A program made the position numbers and the translations under genes. 35,564 nucleotides of DNA from SIG459 sp045538735 (lineage in GTDB: Bacteria > Bacillota > Clostridia > Oscillospirales > Oscillospiraceae), in NCBI GenBank assembly GCA_045538735.1, contig JAZSRY010000037.1:1-35564 (forward strand). Reading direction: 5' to 3'. Numbering within the stretch: position 1 is the stretch's first letter; every line of letters begins with the position of its first letter. The notes under the pieces are model-generated. The model did not search any database and was not told the DNA's origin. It saw only the letters and a list, made by a program, of their open reading frames with translations. Positions 22,928-31,024 of this stretch are shown piece by piece.

Positions 22928-24670
22928 ATGAAGAAAAATTTCCACCAGAACGGACTTAAAATATTCTGCTCCTACTACGGTCCCCACAAAAAGCTTTTCA
23001 TAATCGATATGCTCTGCGCCATCATTGCCGCGGCTATCGACCTTGTTTTCCCCTATGTTTCCCGCAACAGCATGCAGACGCTGCTGCCTCAGGGAGCTTA
23101 CCGCACCTTCTTCGTGGTTATGGCTGTTCTGATAATCGCCTATGTGCTGAAGGCGATCCTTTATTACACCATCACCGTTGTGGGTCACAGAATGGGTACT
23201 CTTGTTGAGGCGGATATGAGACGGGATATTTTCTCCCATATGCAGAGCCTCTCCTTCAGCTTCTTTGACCATAACCGCACCGGTAAGCTGATGAGCCGAG
23301 TCACCACCGAGCTTTTCGACATTACCGAGCTTGCCCACCACGGCCCCGAGAACATCATAATCTGCGCCCTCACCATCGTTGGCAGCGCCGTGATGATGCT
23401 CTTCATCCAGTGGAAGCTGGCCCTTGTGCTTATAATCATCACTCCTCTTTGCCTTTGGTTCACCCTTATGCAGCGCAGAAGTATGCGCGACAGCAGCATT
23501 GAGGTGAAGAAAAAGACCGCAGAGATAAATGCAGCTATTGAAAGCTCCATTTCCGGCATCCGCGTGGCAAAGGCCTTTGCTAACGAGGAGACAGAGGGCA
23601 AGAAGTTCGACAGCGCCAATGACCTTTTCAAAACCGCCAAGGTGGGTTATTACCGTGCTATGGGCCGCTTTATGTCCGGCATGGAGTTCACCACCGGCAT
23701 TATGCCCGTCCTTGTTATTCTTGTGGGCGGTATACTCATAATGCGCGATGAACTGAGCTTCGTTGACCTTGTAACCTTCACTCTTTATACCTCCGTTTTC
23801 GTGTCCCCCGTTCGCAAGCTTGCAATGAGCATGGAGATGTTCATGCAGGGCAGCGCCGCTTTCAGCCGCTTCCTTGAGGTTATGCGCACCGATGCTGAGA
23901 TTGCCGATGCCCCCGATGCCGACGAGCTGAAGGATGTGAAGGGCGATATCCGCTACGAAAACGTCAGCTTCTCCTATGATGACGGCACTCAGGTGCTGAA
24001 AAATGTTAACCTCCACATCAAGGCGGGCGAAAGCTTCGCCCTTGTGGGTCCCAGCGGCGGCGGAAAAACCACCATGTGCCACCTGCTGCCCAGATTTTAT
24101 GATGTGAGCGGCGGCAGCGTCAGCATTGACGGCAAGGACGTCAGAAGCGTAACTCAGGAGAGCCTTCGCCGCAGCGTGGGTATTATTCAGCAGGATGTGT
24201 TTATGTTTGCGGGCACAATCCGGGAAAATATACGCTACGGCCGCCCCGATGCCAGCGACGAGGAAGTTGTTGAAGCCGCAGTCAAGGCGGAGATCCATCG
24301 TGAGATAATGGAAATGCCCGATGGCTACGACACCTATATAGGCGAGCGTGGCGTTATGCTCTCCGGCGGTCAGAAGCAGCGCCTTTCCATTGCCCGCGTT
24401 TTCCTGAAAAATCCTCCCGTCCTCATTCTTGACGAGGCCACCAGCGCCCTTGACAGCGTCACCGAGGCCAAGATTCAGGCAAGTCTTGAGGCTTTGAGCA
24501 AGGGGCGCACCAGCATCATCATCGCCCACCGCCTCAGTACCATCAAAAATGCCGACCGCATCGCGGTTATCGAAGGCGAGGGCATCGTTGAGCAGGGCAG
24601 CCACGCTCAGCTTATGGCTCTGGACGGGGCTTACGCAGCCTTGCAGAAGGCGCAGGCCTTTGGGGAATAA
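22928..24670 (+). CDS. ABC transporter half-molecule (permease fused to ATPase)
   Basis: 580 residues forming an exporter subunit that should work as a dimer. The N-terminal membrane domain (about 1-310) has five to six hydrophobic segments and the coupling-helix region. The ATPase domain (about 335-580) has Walker A GPSGGGKTT at 374-382, the Q loop in GIIQQDVFMF, signature LSGGQKQR at 478-485, Walker B LILDEATSALD with D502 and E503, and the switch histidine in IIAHRLSTI. The family is MsbA/BmrA-like multidrug or lipid exporters; the substrate cannot be read from the sequence. It is probably co-transcribed with rnhA (9-base gap), with a terminator downstream. Confidence 0.93.
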   Translation: MKKNFHQNGLKIFCSYYGPHKKLFIIDMLCAIIAAAIDLVFPYVSRNSMQTLLPQGAYRTFFVVMAVLIIAYVLKAILYYTITVVGHRMGTLVEADMRRDIFSHMQSLSFSFFDHNRTGKLMSRVTTELFDITELAHHGPENIIICALTIVGSAVMMLFIQWKLALVLIIITPLCLWFTLMQRRSMRDSSIEVKKKTAEINAAIESSISGIRVAKAFANEETEGKKFDSANDLFKTAKVGYYRAMGRFMSGMEFTTGIMPVLVILVGGILIMRDELSFVDLVTFTLYTSVFVSPVRKLAMSMEMFMQGSAAFSRFLEVMRTDAEIADAPDADELKDVKGDIRYENVSFSYDDGTQVLKNVNLHIKAGESFALVGPSGGGKTTMCHLLPRFYDVSGGSVSIDGKDVRSVTQESLRRSVGIIQQDVFMFAGTIRENIRYGRPDASDEEVVEAAVKAEIHREIMEMPDGYDTYIGERGVMLSGGQKQRLSIARVFLKNPPVLILDEATSALDSVTEAKIQASLEALSKGRTSIIIAHRLSTIKNADRIAVIEGEGIVEQGSHAQLMALDGAYAALQKAQAFGE

Positions 24671-24679
24671 GAAAATATT

Positions 24680-24712
24680 AAGCAGCGGAAAAGCCTTCCG
24701 CTGCTTTTTGTT
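24680..24712 (+). terminator. Terminator after the ABC transporter gene
   Basis: AAGCAGCGGAA (24680-24690) pairs with TTCCGCTGCTT (24696-24706) around a five-base loop. A T-run follows. It lies 9 bases after the stop. Confidence 0.92.
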
Positions 24713-24782
24713 TGCTCAAGCCTCAACGCGGGCGGACACATAGGTCCGCCCCTACGGCAAATTTTGGATGATGCACCATTCG

Positions 24783-25045
24783 TAGGGCGCGATGACCTCA
24801 GCGCGCCGATAAACATAACGAGGTACAAACACCGTGGCGCCGAACAGGCGGCATGGCGCAGCAGCGGCCAAGCGGGAGTCGAGGCATGCACACTAAGGTT
24901 TGTGTTTTGATTATGTGGCACAATGTCTTTCCTGCCTCCGCATTTGGGGAGTTTCCAAAGAGGGGCTTTCTGCGCCCCTCTTTGGCCTGTTTTTCTTTCC
25001 ATATTCTTTTTGCTGGCACAAAAAGAATGTGGCCGTCGGAGACAA
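24783..25045 (+). repeat. Composite structured repeat, copy IV
   Basis: The most complete copy. It runs from the GTAGGGCGCGATGACCTCAG head, through AACGAGG, GGCGCC-gaaca-GGCG and TGCACACTAAGGTTT, to ATGTGGCACAATG. Hairpin 2 is CCAAAGAGGGGC (24955-24966) with GCCCCTCTTTGG (24974-24985). Hairpin 3 is CATATTCTTTTTG (25000-25012) with CAAAAAGAATGTG (25019-25031). The single change in the last arm replaces a T-A pair by a T-G wobble. It ends GTCGGAGACAA. Confidence 0.9.
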
Positions 25046-25057
25046 TTAACTTTTTTA

Positions 25058-25103
25058 CAATCCCTCCGCCCCTTCGGGGCACCTCCCTTTGCAAGGGAGG
25101 CTA
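25058..25103 (+). repeat. Double-hairpin repeat unit A, downstream of composite copy IV
   Basis: CAATCCCTCCG, then the hairpin CCCC-ttc-GGGG and the palindrome CCTCCCTTTGCAAGGGAGG. The tail is CTATAA instead of CTTTAAA. Confidence 0.85.
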
Positions 25104-25127
25104 TAATTTAGAAAAACATTCCTATTC

Positions 25128-25156
25128 TTGCTTTCGACATTGGAAAATGATAAAAT
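25128..25156 (+). promoter_or_regulatory. Promoter of mfd
   Basis: TTGCTT (25128-25133), a 17-base spacer and TAAAAT (25151-25156), with TG one base upstream of the -10. Transcription should begin near 25163, which is the first base of a long hairpin. Confidence 0.72.
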
Positions 25157-25162
25157 ATTTCT

Positions 25163-25195
25163 GCCAAGACAGGGGGGTGCTCCTCCTGTCTTGGC
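25163..25195 (+). promoter_or_regulatory. Hairpin at the 5' end of the mfd leader
   Basis: GCCAAGACAGG (25163-25173) and CCTGTCTTGGC (25185-25195) form a perfect 11-base stem with an 11-base loop. No T-run follows, so it is unlikely to be a terminator. From the predicted start site it would sit at the extreme 5' end of the mRNA, about 40 bases before the mfd start. Confidence 0.6.
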
Positions 25196-25234
25196 TAAAG
25201 CCGTTTAACCCTCATCTGATTTTGGAGATAAATT

Positions 25235-28200
25235 ATGTCTGAAAAATTCTGGACAAGCGAAACCGACGCCCTTTTCCGCGCCCTTGATGCAGGCGGCAGC
25301 CCCGTTCTCCTCAGCGGTTTGGGCAACGCATCCCGCGCCCACATGGCGGCAGCCCTGCGCCGGGAGATGGGTTTTCCCCTCTTTGTGGTTTGCCCCGATG
25401 AGCAAAGCGCGGAGATTATGGGCCGCGATCTTGAGTCCCTTCTGAACGAGGAAGCCCTCATTCTGCCCTCCCGCGAGATAAATCTCTATGCCGCCGACTC
25501 TGTCAGCCGCGGAGAGGAGCAAAAGCGCCTTGCCGCCCTTGCCCGCCTTGCGGAGGGCAATGTGCCCATATGCGTCTGTTCCATTGCCGCCCTCGCCCAG
25601 CGCGCCATCCCCAAGGAAAAGCTTCTTGCCGCCTCCCGCACTATAAGCGACGGAGAGGACATATCCATGGAGGAGGTTGAAAAAGCCCTCATCCACTGCG
25701 GCTATGTCCACCGCGTGCAGGTTGAAGCCCCCGGTCAGTATTCCCGCCGCGGCGGCATTCTGGACTTTTATTCCCCCGCTTACGCAAATCCCGTCCGTAT
25801 GGAATTTTGGGGAGACAGCATAGATTCCATGGGTCTTTTCGACCTTGTGAGCCAGCGCAGAATTGAAAATATCGACTCCTGCCGCATTCTCCCCTCTGCG
25901 GAAACCCTCCCCTCTCTTTTCGAAGGAGGCGCAAGCGCCCTTGCGGACAGTCTCACCGCCCTTGCCCTGAAGGTAGCCAAGGGAAAGCGCAGCGAGCATC
26001 AGCTTCTCAGCGAAAATCTCCGGGGGGACGCAGAGCGCCTTCGTGAGCGCTGCAGCCTTGCAGCCGCTGACAGATATATGGGAATAATATACCCGCAGTA
26101 TTCATCCGCTCTCGACTATATCCCCGAGGATTGCCTCGTTTTCATAGACCAGCCCAGCCGCTGCGCCCAGCTCAGCGAGGACGCCCTGAAGCTTTTTGCC
26201 ACAGATCTGGAGGCTTTGCTCCAAAGCGGAAGCCTTATGGGCGCTGCCGCGGATTTCCGCCGCAGCTGGGGCGAATGCGCCGAAAAGCTGCTGGATTATC
26301 CCATTGTAATGGGCGAAAACTTCACCACAAGCCGAATTTCTCCCGAACCTCGGGCAATTGTAAACGTTCTCGCCAAGCAGCTACCCTCTTACGGAGGCAG
26401 TTTCGAGACCGCCTGCGACGATGTTCGCCACTATCTGGGACGGGGCTTTTCCGTTGTGCTTCTTGCCTCGGACGAGCGTCGCGCCTCCTCTCTCCGCAGC
26501 TTTTTCGAAGAGAGACTTATTACAGCTCGTATAATACCAAATATCTCCGCACCCATTCGCGGCGGCGAATGCGTCATATGCGTGGGTGCCCTTTCCGGCG
26601 GTTTTGAGTATCCAAACTCCGCTTTGGCAGTGCTCAGCGACACCCAGCTTATGCAGGCGGGACTGCGAAGAAACCGACGCAAAAAGCGCAGCGGAGACTC
26701 TTCCCGCCGCAAGCTGGACTCCTATGCCGACCTGAGCGTTGGCGACCTTGTTGTCCATGAGCATCACGGCATAGGCCGCTTCAGCGGCATCGTGAAAATG
26801 AAGCTGGACGGCATTGAAAAGGACTATGTGAAAATCTCCTATGCAGGCACCGACAGTCTCTATGTCCCCGCCACTCAGCTTGACCTTGTCAGCAAGTATA
26901 TAGGCGGCGGCGAGGACAAGGTGGTGAAGCTTTCCAAAATGGGCGGCAGCGAGTGGACAAGGGTCAAGACCCGTGCCAAGGCCGCAGCAAAGGAGATGGC
27001 GGCGGAGCTTATCCGCCTTTATGCGGAGCGCCTTCGCCTTCCCGGTCACGCTTTCGCCCCCGATTCCCCCTGGCAGGAGGAATTTGAGGATGCATTCGGC
27101 TATCAGGAGACCGATGACCAGCTTCGCTGCATCGCGGACATTAAGAAGGATATGGAGTCCTCCACCCCTATGGACCGCCTCCTCTGCGGCGATGTTGGCT
27201 ACGGTAAAACGGAGGTTGCTCTCCGCGCCGTTATGAAATGCGTTCTTGACGGCAAGCAGGCGGCGATTCTGGTGCCCACCACGGTTCTTGCACAGCAGCA
27301 TTATCAGACCGCCATGCAGCGCTTTTTCGGCTATCCCATTAAAATTGAAGTTCTCAGCCGCTTCCGCACCGCAAAGGAGCTGAAAGCCACCAAGCGCGGG
27401 CTCACCGACGGCAGCGTGGATATCGTTATCGGCACCCACGCCCTGCTGCAGAAGGATGTTGTTTTCAAGGATTTGGGTCTTCTGGTTATTGACGAGGAGC
27501 AGCGCTTCGGCGTAAGCCACAAGGAGAGGCTCAAGGAAATGAGCCGCAATGTGGATGTGCTGACCCTCTCCGCAACCCCCATCCCCCGCACCCTCAACAT
27601 GGCAATGAGCGGCATCCGCGATATGTCCACCCTTGAGGAGCCTCCTCAGGATCGCCTCCCCGTCCAGACCTATGTTATGGAGCATGACTGGGGGGTTGTT
27701 GCCGATGCAATCCGCAGGGAAGTTCAGCGTGGCGGTCAGGTTTTCTATCTCCACAACCGTGTTGAGAGCATTGAGCGCACCGCGAGCCGCATTATGAAGC
27801 TTCTCCCCGATGTGAGCGTGGATGTGGCTCACGGTAAAATGGATCAGGAGTCCATCACGCTTGCCATGGAGGGCATGACAAACGGCGAGACTCAGGTGCT
27901 GGTCTGCACCACCATTATTGAGACGGGTATAGACATACCCAATGTGAACACCCTCATTATCGAGGACGCGGACAAGATGGGTCTTGCCCAGCTCCACCAG
28001 ATAAGAGGCCGCGTGGGACGCTCCTCCCGCCGCGCCAGCGCCTACCTGACTTACCGAAAGGACAAGGTTCTCAGCGAGATTGCGGAAAAGCGCCTGAGCG
28101 CCATAAGAGAGTTTGCCGAGTTCAACAGCGGCTTCCGCATTGCCATGCGCGACCTTGAAATCCGAGGCGCGGGCAACCTTCTGGGCGCCGAGCAGTCGGG

Positions 28201-28741
28201 TCATATGACGGATGTGGGTTACGATATGTATCTCCAGCTGCTGGAAGAGGCGGTTTTGGAGGAGCGGGGCATCAAAAGGGAAAAGCGCGCCGAGTGCGCC
28301 GCCGACCTTGCCGTCAGCGCCAATATTCCCGAGCGCTATGTGTCCTCCGCGGAGATAAGAATGGATCTTTACCGCCGCATCGCCCTCATCCGCAGCGAGG
28401 AGGAGGCGGACGACCTTACCGACGAGCTAATCGACCGCTTCGGCGACCCTCCCTCTTCCGTCAACAGCCTTATCCATGTTGCCCTCCTTCGGGGCGAGGC
28501 CACAAAGGCGGGCATCGCGGATATAAGCCAGAAGGGCGGTTTCATCCGCTTCGTGCTTACGGAGTTTGATATGGCGCGGGTTTCCGCCCTTTATGCCCAA
28601 AGCAAGTATAAGGGTCGCGTGAAGGTTGAGGCGGGAGCAAAGCCTTGTCTGAGTCTGAAGCTTCAAAGCAGCAAGCGCATTATCGAAACTGCAAGAGAAT
28701 TTGTTGCAGATTGGAAAAGCACCGAAGAAGAGGCGCAGTAA
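25235..28741 (+). CDS. mfd: Transcription-repair coupling factor Mfd
   Basis: A DNA translocase that removes stalled RNA polymerase and recruits UvrA. At 1168 residues it is full length. The N-terminal UvrB-like part includes GQYSRRGGILDFYSP (about 168-182). The RNA-polymerase-interacting (CarD-like) domain begins near residue 500 (LSVGDLVVHEHHGIGRF). The helicase core has Walker A GDVGYGKTE near 650, DEEQRFG near 752, SATPIPRTL near 778 and QIRGRVGRS near 920. The C-terminal domain (about 1030-1168) binds UvrA. GGAG lies at normal spacing before the ATG. It is a single-gene transcript with its own promoter and a leader hairpin; the downstream repeats separate it from the convergent asnS. Confidence 0.96.
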   Translation: MSEKFWTSETDALFRALDAGGSPVLLSGLGNASRAHMAAALRREMGFPLFVVCPDEQSAEIMGRDLESLLNEEALILPSREINLYAADSVSRGEEQKRLAALARLAEGNVPICVCSIAALAQRAIPKEKLLAASRTISDGEDISMEEVEKALIHCGYVHRVQVEAPGQYSRRGGILDFYSPAYANPVRMEFWGDSIDSMGLFDLVSQRRIENIDSCRILPSAETLPSLFEGGASALADSLTALALKVAKGKRSEHQLLSENLRGDAERLRERCSLAAADRYMGIIYPQYSSALDYIPEDCLVFIDQPSRCAQLSEDALKLFATDLEALLQSGSLMGAAADFRRSWGECAEKLLDYPIVMGENFTTSRISPEPRAIVNVLAKQLPSYGGSFETACDDVRHYLGRGFSVVLLASDERRASSLRSFFEERLITARIIPNISAPIRGGECVICVGALSGGFEYPNSALAVLSDTQLMQAGLRRNRRKKRSGDSSRRKLDSYADLSVGDLVVHEHHGIGRFSGIVKMKLDGIEKDYVKISYAGTDSLYVPATQLDLVSKYIGGGEDKVVKLSKMGGSEWTRVKTRAKAAAKEMAAELIRLYAERLRLPGHAFAPDSPWQEEFEDAFGYQETDDQLRCIADIKKDMESSTPMDRLLCGDVGYGKTEVALRAVMKCVLDGKQAAILVPTTVLAQQHYQTAMQRFFGYPIKIEVLSRFRTAKELKATKRGLTDGSVDIVIGTHALLQKDVVFKDLGLLVIDEEQRFGVSHKERLKEMSRNVDVLTLSATPIPRTLNMAMSGIRDMSTLEEPPQDRLPVQTYVMEHDWGVVADAIRREVQRGGQVFYLHNRVESIERTASRIMKLLPDVSVDVAHGKMDQESITLAMEGMTNGETQVLVCTTIIETGIDIPNVNTLIIEDADKMGLAQLHQIRGRVGRSSRRASAYLTYRKDKVLSEIAEKRLSAIREFAEFNSGFRIAMRDLEIRGAGNLLGAEQSGHMTDVGYDMYLQLLEEAVLEERGIKREKRAECAADLAVSANIPERYVSSAEIRMDLYRRIALIRSEEEADDLTDELIDRFGDPPSSVNSLIHVALLRGEATKAGIADISQKGGFIRFVLTEFDMARVSALYAQSKYKGRVKVEAGAKPCLSLKLQSSKRIIETAREFVADWKSTEEEAQ

Positions 28742-29172
28742 AAAGTTCGGGCGGACACATCGGTCCGCCCCTACGGCAAAATTTGAATGAGCACCATTCG
28801 TAGGGCGCGATGACCTCAGCGCGCCGAAAATAGTACGAGGTAAACTCTCCGTGGCAACCAACAGGCGGCATGGCGCAGCAGCGGCCTGAGCGGAAGTCGA
28901 GGGATGCACACTAAGGTTTCGGATTTAGTTATGTGGCACAATGAGCTTCCCTTTGCCGCACTTGGGGTGTTTCCAAAGAGGGTCACATCCCTCTTTGGTG
29001 GACTTTTCTTTCCATATTCTTTTCGGACATACGAAAAGAATATGGCCGTCGGAGACACTTTCGCTCCCAACGCACTTCCCTCCTCGCGGCATAGCCGCTG
29101 TGGTCGGAGGCATATACACCTCATCCGTCTGCCTTCGGCAGCCACCTTCCCCTCAAGGGGAAGGCTTTAATG
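28742..29172. other. Intergenic repeat mosaic between mfd and asnS
   Basis: No gene. It contains a reversed GTAGGG/GGCGGACC module (28750-28777), composite copy V (28797-29060), a short CTCGCGGC module (29074-29112) and a unit A variant with CTTCCCCTCAAGGGGAAG and first hairpin CTGCC-ttc-GGCAG (29119-29170). The asnS terminator follows. Confidence 0.85.
28797..29060 (+). repeat. Composite structured repeat, copy V
   Basis: It has the same head and order as copy IV. Hairpin 2 is shortened on both arms: CCAAAGAGGG (28973-28982) with CCCTCTTTGG (28989-28998). Hairpin 3 has CG/CG instead of TG/CA at its inner end: CATATTCTTTTCG (29013-29025) with CGAAAAGAATATG (29032-29044). Hairpin 1 is disrupted in this copy. 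Confidence 0.88.
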
Positions 29173-29173
29173 C

Positions 29174-29208
29174 AAAAAAAAACGACCACCCATCGGGTGG
29201 TCGTTTTT
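29174..29208. terminator. Bidirectional terminator between mfd and asnS
   Basis: ACGACCACCC and GGGTGGTCGT pair with an ATC loop, with A-runs on the left and T-runs on the right. It can therefore end both the leftward asnS transcript and rightward transcripts. It lies 11 bases past the asnS stop. Confidence 0.9.
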
Positions 29209-29218
29209 ATTATCAAAT

Positions 29219-30613
29219 TTAGAAATCGGCGTTGCCGACGGTGCGGGGGTGGAGCTCCACATCGCGGATGTTGCTGACGCCGGTGAGGTACATTACCATA
29301 CGCCCGAAGCCGAGACCGAAGCCTGCGTGACGGCAGGAACCGTAGCGGCGCAGGTCAAGATACCACCAGTAGTCCTCTTCGTTGAGACCAAGCTCAGCCA
29401 TACGGGAGGTGAGAACCTCCAGGCGCTCTTCGCGCTGGCTGCCGCCGATGATTTCGCCGATACCGGGAACGAGGCAGTCGGCTGCGGCAACGGTCTTGCC
29501 GTCGTCGTTGAGGCGCATATAGAAGGCCTTGATCTCCTTGGGATAATCGGTGACGAATACGGGGCGCTTGAAAATCTCTTCGGTGAGGTAGCGCTCGTGC
29601 TCGGTCTGGAGGTCGATACCCCACTCAACGGGATATTCGAACTTATGACCGCTTGCTTTCAGCATTTCAACGGCTTCGGTGTAGGTAACACGGCCGAAGT
29701 CGGAGGAAGCCACGTGGATGAGGCGCTCCTTGAGACCCTTATCAACAAAGCTGTTGAAAAATTCGATCTCCTGGGGGCAGCGCTCCAGAGTGCGGGAGAT
29801 GATATACTTCACCATTGCTTCCATGCACTCAAGGTCATCGTTCAGGTCAGCGAAAGCCATCTCGGGCTCGATCATCCAGAACTCAGCGGCGTGGCGCTGG
29901 GTGTTGGAGTTCTCTGCGCGGAAGGTGGGGCCGAAGGTATAGACATCGCCGAAGGCCATGGCGAAGTTTTCGGCGTTGAGCTGGCCGGAAACGGTCAGGT
30001 TGGTGCTCTTGCCGAAGAAGTCCTTGCTGAAGTCCACCTTGCCGTCCTCGGTGAGGGGCAGATTGTCAAGGTCGAGAGTGGTTACGCGGAACATCTCGCC
30101 GGCGCCTTCACAGTCGCTGCCGGTGATGATGGGGGTGTTGATGTAGACAAAGCCGCGCTCCTGGAAAAATTCGTGAACTGCCTGGGCGGCAACGCTTCTC
30201 ACGCGGAAGGCTGCGGAGAAGAGGTTGGTGCGGGGGCGGAGATGCTGGATGGTGCGGAGGAATTCAACGCTGTGACGCTTTTTCTGGAGGGGATAATCGG
30301 GGCTGGATACGCCTTCGACGGCAATGGTGGCGGCCTTCAGCTCAAAAGGCTGCTTTGCACCGGGAGTGAGAACCAGATTACCCTCAGCTATAATAGCGGC
30401 GCCAACATTCAGTTTTGCTATCTCGTCATAATTATTCAAAGAGCCCCTCTCAAATACGACCTGCAGAGACTTAAAGCAGCTGCCGTCGTTGAGCTCGATA
30501 AAACCGAAGTTTTTCATATCGCGGACAGTTCTGACCCAACCGCAAACGGTTATGCTCTGTCCGTCAAAGCGAGAAGCGTCGGCATAAATGCCGGAGATTT
30601 TCTGATGCTTCAT
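29219..30613 (-). CDS. asnS: Asparaginyl-tRNA synthetase
   Basis: It charges tRNA-Asn with asparagine. The 464 residues have an N-terminal OB-fold anticodon-binding domain (about 18-100, VCGWVRTVRDMKNFGFIELNDG) and a class IIb catalytic core. Motif 2 is FRAENSNTQRHAAEFWMIE, motif 3 is GFGLGFGRMVMYLTG near the C-terminus, and the chain ends in a PRTVGNADF tail. TFRAENSNT distinguishes it from aspartyl enzymes. AAGGAAAGGTG precedes the ATG on the minus strand. A long open frame on the opposite strand over the same DNA is a codon-bias shadow. It is a single-gene transcript. Confidence 0.96.
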   Translation of the reverse strand: MKHQKISGIYADASRFDGQSITVCGWVRTVRDMKNFGFIELNDGSCFKSLQVVFERGSLNNYDEIAKLNVGAAIIAEGNLVLTPGAKQPFELKAATIAVEGVSSPDYPLQKKRHSVEFLRTIQHLRPRTNLFSAAFRVRSVAAQAVHEFFQERGFVYINTPIITGSDCEGAGEMFRVTTLDLDNLPLTEDGKVDFSKDFFGKSTNLTVSGQLNAENFAMAFGDVYTFGPTFRAENSNTQRHAAEFWMIEPEMAFADLNDDLECMEAMVKYIISRTLERCPQEIEFFNSFVDKGLKERLIHVASSDFGRVTYTEAVEMLKASGHKFEYPVEWGIDLQTEHERYLTEEIFKRPVFVTDYPKEIKAFYMRLNDDGKTVAAADCLVPGIGEIIGGSQREERLEVLTSRMAELGLNEEDYWWYLDLRRYGSCRHAGFGLGFGRMVMYLTGVSNIRDVELHPRTVGNADF

Positions 30614-30684
30614 TTATTGGCACCTTTCCTTTCTGTAAAATGGGCGCGAAAAGCGCGGATATGAGCCTTTCGCAGCATTCATAT

Positions 30685-30713
30685 ATTATATGCGTTTATG
30701 TGGAAATTTTCAA
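30685..30713 (-). promoter_or_regulatory. Promoter of asnS
   Basis: On the minus strand TTGAAA (30713-30708), a 17-base spacer and TATAAT (30690-30685), a near-perfect sigma-A promoter. The leader would be only about 65 bases long, too short for a T-box. Confidence 0.82.
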
Positions 30714-31024
30714 CATTTTTATTTGCAGAACAAATGACGGATGAGAGCTGCCTGTTGGTTGCCACGGAAGCCTCCCTTGCAAAGGGAGGTGCCCCAAAGG
30801 GGCGGAGGGATTATATATTATAATATGTATAGCCTGACCGATATAATCCGAACCCGCTTTTGAGGGCATATGCGTCGGCATTGCTGCGTTGTCGGCTTTT
30901 GAAGGGCGACAGCCCATCTGCAAGCCGCCGCCTTGCACTGCTTTAGCATATGTCCTCAAAAATCTTCGACTCCCCTCATGGAGCGTGTTCGAATTATCTC
31001 GCTCAGGCTCGGGAGAGATGCTCC
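30714..31024. other. Intergenic region between asnS and the ger operon
   Basis: No gene. It holds a minus-oriented unit A (30767-30812: CCTCCCTTGCAAAGGGAGG with hairpin GCCCC-aaa-GGGGC), an AT-rich link, a MITE-like element (30831-31009) and the short hairpin GGGAG-agatg-CTCCC at the gerAB stop. I see no clear terminator for the ger operon. Confidence 0.75.
30831..31009. mobile_element. MITE-like element with terminal inverted repeats, copy 2
   Basis: The left end AGCCTGACCGATATAATCCG matches the right end read in reverse, AGCCTGAGCGAGATAATTCG; both continue AAC.CGC. TTTTGAGGGCATATGCG near the left and CATATGTCCTCAAAAATC near 30948-30965 are also inverted. It shares ends and inner motifs with 16428-16679 but is about 70 bases shorter, and it contains GGGCGACAGCCC at 30904-30915. 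No coding capacity. Confidence 0.72.

Larger units (their letters stand above)
24713..25127. other. Intergenic repeat mosaic between the ABC transporter and mfd
   Basis: No gene. It consists of a reversed GTAGGG/GGCGGACC module (24731-24757), composite copy IV headed by a GTAGGGCGCGATGACC module (24783-25045) and a plus-oriented unit A (25058-25103). The first two together are almost the same as 28746-29060. Confidence 0.85.

Noticed and set aside
25163..25195. Terminator just before mfd
   Set aside because: The hairpin is strong but is followed by TAAAGCCGTTTAACC rather than a T-run, and it lies at the predicted start of the mfd transcript.
29249..30664. A 471-codon plus-strand open frame over asnS
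   Set aside because: It is slightly longer than the real gene, but the minus strand encodes a complete asparaginyl-tRNA synthetase with a promoter, ribosome-binding site and terminator. The plus frame has no recognisable motif.
30614..30690. T-box riboswitch in the asnS leader
   Set aside because: The predicted transcript start leaves about 65 bases before the ATG, too short for a T-box, and I see no antiterminator motif.
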